Assembly: GCA_003140705.1 (NCBI GenBank)
Contig: PLKU01000182.1
Coordinates: 28,652 to 34,513 of the forward strand
Direction: 5' to 3'
Source of the DNA: Acidobacteriaceae bacterium
GTDB taxonomy: Bacteria > Acidobacteriota > Terriglobia > Terriglobales > Acidobacteriaceae
DNA length: 5,862 nt
Part shown: piece after piece, positions 1 to 5,862 of the stretch
Numbering within the stretch: position 1 is the first letter of the stretch
How the letters are laid out: each line of letters begins with the position of its first letter
Notes under the pieces: model-generated
Told to the model about the DNA's origin: nothing
Databases searched by the model: none
What the model saw: the letters and a program-made list of their open reading frames with translations, nothing else
Position numbers and translations under genes: made by a program

Positions 1-29
1 GGTCCAGCGGGTGTCGTCGGCTTGTCCAT
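1..29 (-). CDS. 5' end of a divergent, unidentified gene (partial, cut by the window edge)
   Basis: Reading leftward from position 29, an ATG opens a frame that stays open to the edge and begins MDKPTTPAG. It is chosen because a six-base Shine-Dalgarno (GGAGGT, minus strand, positions 42-37) lies exactly 7 bases upstream, which is unlikely by chance. A longer in-frame-to-edge alternative from the ATG at 60 (starting MLPATYGG) is in another frame and lacks such a site. Nine residues are too few to identify a family; they contain no lipoprotein or signal-peptide start, so this is not an obvious TssJ. Its head-to-head position with tssK makes another T6SS gene or a regulator plausible, but that is inference. 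Confidence 0.5.
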
Positions 30-36
30 GCGGATG

Positions 37-42
37 ACCTCC
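37..42 (-). promoter_or_regulatory. Shine-Dalgarno of the divergent gene
   Basis: The minus strand reads GGAGGT here, with a 7-base spacer to the ATG at 29-27. It matches the anti-Shine-Dalgarno consensus at all six bases and is the main evidence that a real gene runs off the left edge. Confidence 0.55.
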
Positions 43-79
43 GTACGTTGCGGGTAGCATAAATCATTGCTTGCTCCCG

Positions 80-95
80 ATTTACCTATTTACCC
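80..95. repeat. Tandem 8-bp-period direct repeat (ATTTACCT ATTTACCC)
   Basis: Two exact copies of ATTTACC lie at 80-86 and 88-94, one 8-bp period apart, directly upstream of the -10 at 110-115. The position, about -42 to -27 relative to the presumed start, is where an activator or repressor would touch the promoter. It could equally be a chance repeat in an AT-rich stretch. Confidence 0.4.
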
Positions 96-115
96 AAAAA
101 GATTTTGAGTATAAT
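88..115 (+). promoter_or_regulatory. Candidate sigma-70-type promoter for tssK-tssL-tssM
   Basis: TATAAT at 110-115 is a perfect -10 consensus. The -35 is poor: TTTACC at 89-94 has a short 15-base spacer, and TATTTA at 87-92 has a 17-base spacer. The weak -35 suggests dependence on an activator or an alternative sigma factor. The predicted start would be near 121-123. It is the best promoter-like element seen upstream of the operon, but it is based on eye-matching only. Confidence 0.4.
108..113 (-). promoter_or_regulatory. Overlapping minus-strand -10-like element (bidirectional promoter candidate)
   Basis: The minus strand reads TATACT at 113-108, overlapping the forward TATAAT at 110-115. 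The same DNA could thus be opened in both directions, giving the leftward gene a leader of roughly 70 nt. No clear -35 is visible on this side. An alternative leftward promoter is TATGCT at 61-56, also without a good -35. Confidence 0.25.
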
Positions 116-286
116 CCGTTTGCGCCCTGCCATTTCGGACGAGTGAACCAATAAATGGTCTGCCAATCCCGTCCCCTTTAGGCGGCACGCGCTTTCAGTC
201 GAGTTGTTCGCACTGTCGATGGAATGCGCTGCCCATCGATCCGGAATCGAACCAGATTTCTAACTCACGCCTACGGTGTCCCTATT

Positions 287-1639
287 ATGAAGTTCCTGTC
301 GCGGGTCGTCTGGTCTGAAGGGATGCACCTCGGTCCACATCATTTCCAGACTCAGAGTCGGTACTTCGAAGACACTCTCTGGTTCCTTAATTCCAATCTT
401 CGCCAGGAGCCCTGGGGATTCCTTCATTATTCTCTCGACGTTGAAGCCCTTCGTAACGGTCTGGCCATCCTCACGTATGCATCCGGCATCCTGCCAGATG
501 GTCTCATCTTCGATCTGCCCGACTGCGACTCAGCCCCGGAACCGGTCCAGCTCAAGGATCTCTTCTCCTCGACGGACAGCGACATCTTGCTCTACCTGGC
601 CATCCCGCCGCGCATCGACCAGGGACTTGACTGCGACCTTGCAGGCGGCGCCAACACGCGCTACAGCGCCGTCGAACGCAAACTCCGCGACGATTCCGTT
701 GGTCAGGGAGAGTACAACGTATCCTTTGCCCGAAAAAACCTCGTGCTCCTCAGCCAGGCTCAGCTTTCCAACGACATCGTCTCCTTCCCCATCGCCCGCA
801 TTGTGCGCGATGGCACAGGAGGATTTACCAGCGACACGGACTTTATTCCACCATGCCTGCGCATCGGCGCGTGCGAGAGCCTGGTCCTTCTCCTCCACCG
901 GTTAGCGCAAGCCATCGAAGAGAAGATTGAATCCACGCGCAACATGAGGCTGAGCTCCGGCCGCTTCGAGCTCGGCACGTCTGCGCTCGACGTGTCCAAT
1001 TACTGGTTCCTTCACGCTCTCTGCTCGGCGCTTCCAGCGTTGCGCCATCATCTGCAGGACCGTCGAAGTCACCCGGAAGATGTGTACCGCGACCTGGTCC
1101 GCCTCGCCGGAGCCCTCAGCACGTTTTCCCTCGAAACGAACCGGAGCGAGATCCCAAAATACGATCATCGCGATCTTGCAATCACCTTCAAAGAACTTGA
1201 TTCCCTGATCCGCCGCTACCTCGAGATCGTCGCCCCATCCAATACTGTCGCTCTGCAATTCCGCAAGGCTGACAATTACATCTATGCCGCCGAGGTGAAG
1301 GACGAGCGTTGCCTGCGCCGTGCCCGTTGGATCTTTGGCGTGCGATCCACGATCACTGACTCGCTCATCCTGCGCCAGACTCCTGCGCTCGTCAAGGTCT
1401 GCTCGGCTGAGGGCGTTGCCAAGCTTGTCCAGCGCGCTCTCCCCGGTTTGGAATTGATGCATCTCCCGGTCCCACCCGCCGCGCTTCATGCACAGGCGGA
1501 TATGCACTACTTCGCCGTCTCCCAAAGCGGTGCTTGCTGGCAGCATATACTGCAGACCAAGCAGGTCGGCGTCTATCTACCCGGCGACCTCGGTGACGCC
1601 ACCTTTGACATCACCATCATTACGGAGACATCCGCATGA
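287..1639 (+). CDS. tssK: TssK, type VI secretion baseplate-to-membrane adaptor
   Basis: TssK is a cytoplasmic, trimeric protein that links the T6SS baseplate (TssF/TssG wedge) to the cytoplasmic domains of TssL and TssM. The 450-residue length is typical. The N-terminus carries the family signature VVWSEGMHLGPHHFQ (residues 7-21), followed by the YFE of the RYFED stretch. Mid-protein features are the DFIPPCLRIGA strand (185-195), the following helical neck region (about 198-315) and the KYDHRDLAITF motif (291-301). The C-terminal head (about 320-450) has LPVPP, the W-x-x-I helix (W418) and VGVYLPGD (427-434). The start at 287 is preferred over an in-frame ATG at 224 because family members begin almost directly at this signature; the 21 extra residues look non-conserved. 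Only a weak GGTG (275-278) precedes it. The stop overlaps the tssL start by four bases (ATGA, 1636-1639). Recognition rests on remembered family motifs, not a search. Confidence 0.96.
   Translation: MKFLSRVVWSEGMHLGPHHFQTQSRYFEDTLWFLNSNLRQEPWGFLHYSLDVEALRNGLAILTYASGILPDGLIFDLPDCDSAPEPVQLKDLFSSTDSDILLYLAIPPRIDQGLDCDLAGGANTRYSAVERKLRDDSVGQGEYNVSFARKNLVLLSQAQLSNDIVSFPIARIVRDGTGGFTSDTDFIPPCLRIGACESLVLLLHRLAQAIEEKIESTRNMRLSSGRFELGTSALDVSNYWFLHALCSALPALRHHLQDRRSHPEDVYRDLVRLAGALSTFSLETNRSEIPKYDHRDLAITFKELDSLIRRYLEIVAPSNTVALQFRKADNYIYAAEVKDERCLRRARWIFGVRSTITDSLILRQTPALVKVCSAEGVAKLVQRALPGLELMHLPVPPAALHAQADMHYFAVSQSGACWQHILQTKQVGVYLPGDLGDATFDITIITETSA
1624..1628 (+). promoter_or_regulatory. Ribosome-binding site of tssL
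   Basis: GGAGA lies inside the 3' end of tssK, with a 7-base spacer (1629-1635) to the ATG at 1636. Together with the ATGA overlap it supports translational coupling and fixes the tssL start. Confidence 0.7.
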
Positions 1640-2406
1640 CTTCTTCTCCAGCCTCTGCTCCCCAAGAGATGAAAACCAATGATCTGGCTCTGGCCTTTCA
1701 GGAGGTATTCACTGTCGTCCTTCGAACACGATTCTTTGTTCAACGCGTTGAAAATGCAGACTCCTTTCGCGCCACTTTGCGTAAGATGATCTCCGCGGCC
1801 GTCAAAGATGCCTCTGCCATGGGGTACAGTGATGAGGCTTCCAAAATGGCCATCTACGCCATGATCGGATTCCTCGATGAAAGTGTCCTGAATTCCAAAG
1901 ACCCCACCTTTGCGGATTGGGCCCGCCGGCCACTCCAGGAAGAGATGTTCGGCGGTCATTTTGCCGGCGAGTATTTCTTTCGTAACGTGACCGATTTGCT
2001 CAATCGCCCCGAATCACAAGAGGTCGCCGACGTGCTGGAGTTGCATGCCCTCTGCCTCTTGCTCGGTTACCGCGGCCGCTTCGCCTTCGGCGATGCATCT
2101 GAGATTCACTCCATCCTCCATCGCATCCGCGAAAAGATCTCCCGCATCCGTGGCTCATTCAGGCTCTTTCGCCCTTCAGAAACCCCTGCCGCACCGCCGC
2201 GACGCAAGGCCGATTCCTGGGTGCGCGTGTTGGCCATCGCTGCAATCCTCCTTGCCGTCTTCACTCTGCTGGCTTACGTCGGCTATGTGCTGATTCTCGG
2301 CCAATCGATGCCCACCGCCGCCAGCGTCAACGAGCATTCTCCCACCGTTTTGGCAACAACAGGGCCATCCTCCAAGGCGCCCGGCCTCCAGGAGGTCTCC
2401 CTGTGA
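1636..2406 (+). CDS. tssL: TssL (DotU family), T6SS inner-membrane complex protein, short form
   Basis: TssL is an inner-membrane, tail-anchored protein that pairs with TssM and receives TssK on the cytoplasmic side. Residues 1-190 form the DotU cytoplasmic domain. It shows the hallmark helix AIYAMIGFLDESVLNS (72-87), the EMFGGHFAGEYFF segment (103-115) and the LELHALCLLLGYRGRF motif (134-149), all with close family counterparts. A basic, proline-containing linker (about 180-193) leads to one hydrophobic helix (about 195-221, from SWVRVLAIAAILL to VLILG). Only about 35 low-complexity residues (Thr/Ser/Ala/Pro) follow into the periplasm, so there is no OmpA-like peptidoglycan-binding domain as in extended TssL proteins. 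The 256-residue length matches the short form. The start overlaps tssK by four bases and the stop overlaps the tssM GTG by four. Confidence 0.95.
   Translation: MTSSPASAPQEMKTNDLALAFQEVFTVVLRTRFFVQRVENADSFRATLRKMISAAVKDASAMGYSDEASKMAIYAMIGFLDESVLNSKDPTFADWARRPLQEEMFGGHFAGEYFFRNVTDLLNRPESQEVADVLELHALCLLLGYRGRFAFGDASEIHSILHRIREKISRIRGSFRLFRPSETPAAPPRRKADSWVRVLAIAAILLAVFTLLAYVGYVLILGQSMPTAASVNEHSPTVLATTGPSSKAPGLQEVSL
2390..2396 (+). promoter_or_regulatory. Strong Shine-Dalgarno of tssM
   Basis: AGGAGGT, a full match to the anti-Shine-Dalgarno, sits 6 bases before the GTG at 2403, within the last codons of tssL. It decides the non-ATG start and probably compensates for the weaker GTG. Confidence 0.8.
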
Positions 2407-5400
2407 AACGGATTCTGATTGGGACGCTTATCTTTCTCGTATACCTTGCGCTCGTCATCTGGGGAGGATTCGTCCTCCACTTTGAAGGCACAAAGCTCAT
2501 CCTGTTTTGCGTGATTCTCGGCCTGCTGGGAGCATTAACCACAGCGTTTGTTGTTTGGTACTTATACAAGATCAGCAAGGGCGCCGCGGATGCGGCAGGC
2601 CCGGATACGCCCGACGCCGTCAACCTCAGTACGCTCCTTCGCGATGCGGATGCGAGAATTCGGCAGGCAGGACGAGCCGGCGTCAAGTCCCTGGCCGCCA
2701 TGCCACTTATCTATGTCATTGGTGATGAGAATTCCGCCAAAACCCAGACGGTCCTTCAGTCCGGCCTTGATCCTGAGCTACTTGCCGGCAACGTCTTTCG
2801 CGATGGAGTGATCGTTCCAACACAGCTTGCCAATCTTTGGCTGGCTGGCAACTACGTTGTGGCAGAGGCTGGAGGCGCACTCCTGCGCCAGCCTGCCCTG
2901 TGGACCCGGCTTCTCAAAGCCACGATCCCGGCACGGCTCGGCTCGGTCTTCTCCTCAGACAGCCGCCTCCCCGCACGTTCCGTTGTCGTCTGCGTCAGCA
3001 TCGAGCGGATTCTGGCGCCCAATACCTCTGAGCAGATTCGAGCCTTGGCTCAAACGCTCAATGAGCGACTCCGCCAACTCTCTCAGACTCTGGGCATTTC
3101 GCTCCCCATCTACGTTCTCTTCACCAAGCTGGATAACGTAACACCCTTTGCAGAATACGTCAGCCACCTCTCTGAAGAAGAAGTCAAGCTCCCCATCGGT
3201 TCCCTTCTGTCATCGCTTCACACTGGTTCGGGTCTCTATACAGAGCAGGCTACCGCCCTCATTAGCTCTAAGTTCGACCAGCTTCTATTTGCCCTCTCAG
3301 AATTCCGTCTGGACATCCTTTCCCGCGGTGGCGAACTCCAGGAATTGGCCAGGGCCTATGAATTTCCCCGCGACCTCCGCAAACTCCGCGCTGGCATCGT
3401 CTCTTTCCTTGCCGAGGTCGCACGTCCCAGTCAAATCGGGGTCAACCCATTCTTGCGCGGCTTTTTCTTCGCTGGAATGCGCGCCCACCTGGTCGAAGAC
3501 GTCCTCGACATCGGCCCGGCTCAGCCGCAAGTCTCCACCCCCTCCGCCGACGCTGGTGCGACCCGCATTTTTTCACTCGCCTCGGTCCAGGCTCCCCAGG
3601 CCCCAACCCCGCAACCAAGGAGAGGAGGCACACGCAAGGTTCCGCAATGGGTCTTCCTTCCTCATTTGTTCTCGAAGATCCTGCTTGCCGACAAGTCGGC
3701 CCTTGAAGCAAGCCGCTCCAGCACCAGGACCAGCTATCTCAAACGGACGCTTCTTGCTGTTACCTGCGCAATCATCCTCATAGCTCTGACGCTCGTCACA
3801 ATCTCGTTCTTCCGCAATCGCTCGCTCGAGCAGCGCGCCGCCGCGGCCGCAAGCGCACAAGTCTCTCCCGCCTCACCGACCATGTTCGCCTCACAAGCCG
3901 ATCTGGATACCCTCGACAAACTCCGGGCAATCCTGGACCAGCTGGGCGCTTATCGCAAGGATGGTCCGCCCCTCATGAGCCGCTTCGGGCTGTATCGCGG
4001 CGATGCCCTTTACCCAGTCGCATGCCAGGCCTACTCCAACAAGTTCCGTACGCTTCTGCTGGCGCCCACGCAGGAGAACATCCTCGCCAAGCTCCGCGCC
4101 GTACCCTTGGCACCCACCCCCGATGCCGATTACAGCGCAACCTACAGGCCGCTCAAGGCCTACATCATCACGGTCTCCAATCCTGACCCTGACTCCGCGC
4201 AGGACACGAATGATTTCCTGCCCTCTGCCCTGCTCGCAGAATGGACGGGCAATGGAGCGCCTTCATCTGATGTCGCTCGTCTCGCACAAGCTCAGTTCGA
4301 GTTCTACGCTCGCCTGCTCCCTGAGGCCTCTGGATGCCTTTCCGGCAGCGGCGGATACCGGAACGACGTAATTGTCGCCCAGGCTCGTGCCTATCTGAAT
4401 GGCTTCCAGGGATTCCAGCACGTCTATCAAAGCATGCTGGCAGCCGCCAATCACAAGGTCCCCGGTTTCAACTTCAACGGCAAGTTCCCTGGCTCCGCGC
4501 AATATATTGTCGATAGTTTCCCTGTACCGGGAGCCTTTAGCAAAGATGGCTTCACTTTCATGCAGGATGCCATCCTGCATCCCGATCCCTACTTCCGTGG
4601 AGAAGAATGGGTTCTTGGCCCTTCTTCCGGCCCCCCAATCGACCGCGCGGCTCTCTCCACCCAGCTGAAGTCCGCCTACACGGCTGACTACATCCAAACC
4701 TGGCGGAGCTACCTGACGAAGGCTCAATTCATCACTTATCGAAATTTCCCTGATGCCGGCACCAAGCTCAGCGCACTCGACTCCAATACCTCGGCGCTGC
4801 TTGAGCTGTTCTCGCTCATCTCATTCAACACCGGCGTCTCCTCGATCGATATCTCGAACGCCTTCCAAGCGCCGCAGGCCGTGGTGCCATCTTCCATCCC
4901 TGACAACCGGCTCATTGTCTCATCGAACCAGGCTTACATTCAATCTCTGCAGGCTCTTGAAGGGGTTATCAAGAATCTGACCCTCAATCCCACCAATGCA
5001 AATGACCCATCCGCAGCCATTCCTGTCACGCAGGCTGCGATTGCCGGTGAACAGGCTGCGGAGAACCTGCGCAACTCATTTCTCCCCGACCCCACCGGTG
5101 GAATGGACAAGATCAGCTTCAATCTCCTCCAGGCTCCCATCAAGTCTGCCCAGGAACTGGCTGCCCAGGCTCCCGCGTCCGCTGCCGGCGGCGGAGCCAA
5201 GAACTTCTGTGCGCAGATCGCGCCCGTTCTCGCCAAATTCCCCTTCAATCCCCAATCTTCTGTCGAAGCGTCTACTGAAGAGGTCTCCCAGGTCTTCGCT
5301 CCTGGATCGGGTTCGTTTGCGCAGTTCTACAACGCCACCCTTCGTCCCCTCGTTGTCTTGCAGGGTTCTCAGTACGTGCCGGCTCCCGGATCCACGGTCA

Positions 5401-5846
5401 AGATCAGCCCATCGTTCATCACCTTCCTCAACAACGCCCAAAGGATCTCGAACGGCCTCTTCTCTTCTGGTGGAAACCAGCCCTCATTGGACTTCACCCT
5501 GACTGAAGTCAAAGCCCCGGATGTCTCCAATGCGGTGCTGAATATCGACGGCAAACAACTCAAGAACAGCGGCGAATCGGTCACCTTCCACTGGGTCTCC
5601 CAACCCTCAAGCAACATTACCCTCAAGACTCAAAAGAACACGGCGCCCGCGATGACCGGATCGTGGTCTGTCTTCCACTTCGGCTTCGGGGCTCCCCAGG
5701 TCTCTCCCAATCGCCTGAAGTTTTCCTTTAGCTTCAACAACCAAACGCCTGAAATCGTACTGCTTGACGCCTCAGGACCCGGAGCTCCATTGCTGAATCC
5801 AGAATTCATGAGGAGCTTCCATTGCGTTTCCAACGTCGCTCGCTGA
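2403..5846 (+). CDS. tssM: TssM (IcmF family), T6SS inner-membrane/periplasmic complex protein
   Basis: TssM is the large T6SS membrane-complex subunit: it binds TssL and TssK at the inner membrane and normally reaches TssJ through its periplasmic part. Two N-terminal membrane helices (about 4-25 and 31-54) precede a cytoplasmic GTPase-like domain (about 95-260). A third helix (about 449-470, LLAVTCAIILIALTLVTISF) leads to a periplasmic region of about 675 residues. Family landmarks include TKLD (241-244), FLRGFFFAGM (350-359), the VFAPGSGSFAQFYNATLRPLV block (from 963), LNIDGKQL (1046-1053), GSWSVFHF (1086-1093) and the terminal NPEFMRSFHC (C1141). The 1147-residue length is normal and the C-terminus is complete. 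The Walker A site reads GDENSAKT (107-114), with Ala in place of the last Gly, and the expected DTAG reads EAGG (155-158), so nucleotide hydrolysis may be impaired. A Pro/Gln/Ala-rich linker spans about 370-412. GTG start; the GTGA overlap couples it to tssL. Confidence 0.96.
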   Translation: MKRILIGTLIFLVYLALVIWGGFVLHFEGTKLILFCVILGLLGALTTAFVVWYLYKISKGAADAAGPDTPDAVNLSTLLRDADARIRQAGRAGVKSLAAMPLIYVIGDENSAKTQTVLQSGLDPELLAGNVFRDGVIVPTQLANLWLAGNYVVAEAGGALLRQPALWTRLLKATIPARLGSVFSSDSRLPARSVVVCVSIERILAPNTSEQIRALAQTLNERLRQLSQTLGISLPIYVLFTKLDNVTPFAEYVSHLSEEEVKLPIGSLLSSLHTGSGLYTEQATALISSKFDQLLFALSEFRLDILSRGGELQELARAYEFPRDLRKLRAGIVSFLAEVARPSQIGVNPFLRGFFFAGMRAHLVEDVLDIGPAQPQVSTPSADAGATRIFSLASVQAPQAPTPQPRRGGTRKVPQWVFLPHLFSKILLADKSALEASRSSTRTSYLKRTLLAVTCAIILIALTLVTISFFRNRSLEQRAAAAASAQVSPASPTMFASQADLDTLDKLRAILDQLGAYRKDGPPLMSRFGLYRGDALYPVACQAYSNKFRTLLLAPTQENILAKLRAVPLAPTPDADYSATYRPLKAYIITVSNPDPDSAQDTNDFLPSALLAEWTGNGAPSSDVARLAQAQFEFYARLLPEASGCLSGSGGYRNDVIVAQARAYLNGFQGFQHVYQSMLAAANHKVPGFNFNGKFPGSAQYIVDSFPVPGAFSKDGFTFMQDAILHPDPYFRGEEWVLGPSSGPPIDRAALSTQLKSAYTADYIQTWRSYLTKAQFITYRNFPDAGTKLSALDSNTSALLELFSLISFNTGVSSIDISNAFQAPQAVVPSSIPDNRLIVSSNQAYIQSLQALEGVIKNLTLNPTNANDPSAAIPVTQAAIAGEQAAENLRNSFLPDPTGGMDKISFNLLQAPIKSAQELAAQAPASAAGGGAKNFCAQIAPVLAKFPFNPQSSVEASTEEVSQVFAPGSGSFAQFYNATLRPLVVLQGSQYVPAPGSTVKISPSFITFLNNAQRISNGLFSSGGNQPSLDFTLTEVKAPDVSNAVLNIDGKQLKNSGESVTFHWVSQPSSNITLKTQKNTAPAMTGSWSVFHFGFGAPQVSPNRLKFSFSFNNQTPEIVLLDASGPGAPLLNPEFMRSFHCVSNVAR

Positions 5847-5862
5847 AGGTTGCTCATCCAGC
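5811..5862 (+). CDS. Possible 5' end of the next operon gene (TTG start at 5822, partial)
   Basis: AGGAG at 5811-5815 lies 6 bases before a TTG at 5822. The frame from there begins (M)RFQRRSLKVAHP and is open to the window end. It would overlap the end of tssM by 25 bases, in keeping with the tight packing of the operon. However, AGGAG here is also part of the conserved tssM C-terminal coding sequence, TTG is a rare start, and only 13 codons are visible. The real next start may lie beyond the window. No family can be assigned. The feature span includes the ribosome-binding site; the coding part would start at 5822. Confidence 0.25.

Larger units (their letters stand above)
30..286. other. Divergent intergenic / regulatory region
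   Basis: This 257-bp gap separates the leftward gene from tssK. It is visibly more AT-rich around 60-120 than the coding DNA. It holds a perfect -10 hexamer (110-115), a tandem ATTTACC repeat (80-86 and 88-94) and a weak ACCA/TGGT inverted repeat (147-159). If transcription starts just after 115, tssK has a leader of about 165 nt. Two minimal ORFs lie in it (155-181, 8 codons; 219-263, 14 codons), neither with a convincing ribosome-binding site. I see no tRNA, terminator hairpin or recognisable riboswitch. Confidence 0.6.

Noticed and set aside
147..159. ACCA-ATAAA-TGGT inverted repeat
   Set aside because: Arms of only four bases with a five-base loop; too weak to call an operator or hairpin.
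155..263. Short leader ORFs at 155-181 (8 codons) and 219-263 (14 codons)
   Set aside because: No convincing ribosome-binding sites and no sign of an attenuator or regulatory codon run; ORFs this short are expected by chance.
224..286. Upstream in-frame ATG that would extend TssK by 21 residues
   Set aside because: The family signature begins within a few residues of the ATG at 287, and the extension (MRCPSIRNRT...) is basic and not family-like. Neither start has a good ribosome-binding site, so some doubt remains.
902..1546. A 214-codon open frame on the minus strand inside tssK
   Set aside because: It lies fully antisense to a gene with clear family motifs. Its composition is what the codon bias of tssK would produce on the complement, and it has no recognisable motif.
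3148..3783. A 211-codon + strand frame inside tssM
   Set aside because: It is an out-of-frame shadow of tssM: Ser/Pro/Arg-rich, no motif, and it covers the conserved FLRGFFFAGM block and third membrane helix coded in the real frame.
3836..3852. GC-only run with a GCGGCCGC palindrome in tssM
   Set aside because: It is explained by consecutive Ala codons (residues about 479-484) just after the third membrane helix.
4263..4727. A 154-codon minus-strand frame opposite the periplasmic part of tssM
   Set aside because: Antisense shadow in high-GC coding DNA, with no domain signature; tssM is continuous and family-like through this region.
5847..5862. Possible terminator after tssM
   Set aside because: The 16 bases visible contain no stem-loop or T-run.

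Overview
The window holds three consecutive, apparently intact core genes of a type VI secretion system (T6SS) on the + strand, in the order tssK - tssL - tssM. Flanking them are a 257-bp promoter-bearing gap on the left with the first codons of a probable divergent gene, and 16 bp on the right in which a further co-oriented gene may begin. The host is a Gram-negative (diderm) bacterium of moderately high GC. The codon preference (many CTC, ATC, TCC and CGC codons), the protein style and the tssK-tssL-tssM order without an adjacent tssJ would fit an acidobacterium (Terriglobales-like). That assignment is an impression only, and proteobacterial origin cannot be excluded without a database search.

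Layout: 1-29 (minus strand) is the 5' end of an unidentified gene with a strong Shine-Dalgarno. 30-286 is the divergent intergenic region. It contains a consensus TATAAT at 110-115 that overlaps a minus-strand TATACT, and a tandem ATTTACC repeat just upstream. 287-1639 is tssK (baseplate-to-membrane-complex adaptor). 1636-2406 is tssL (DotU-type inner-membrane protein without a peptidoglycan-binding extension). 2403-5846 is tssM (IcmF-type inner-membrane/periplasmic channel protein). Both internal junctions are 4-base start/stop overlaps with a Shine-Dalgarno inside the upstream gene, so the three are almost certainly one translationally coupled operon. A possible TTG start at 5822, preceded by AGGAG, suggests the operon continues beyond the window.

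How they work together: TssL and TssM form the inner-membrane part of the T6SS trans-envelope complex, and TssK docks the phage-like baseplate onto their cytoplasmic domains. The sheath (TssB/C), tube (Hcp), spike (VgrG), ATPase (ClpV), baseplate TssE/F/G and outer-membrane lipoprotein TssJ are not in this window.

No novel system is evident. The points most worth a second look are the degenerate nucleotide-binding motifs of TssM, the symmetric bidirectional -10 element, the lack of an adjacent tssJ or a peptidoglycan anchor on TssL, and the two edge genes.
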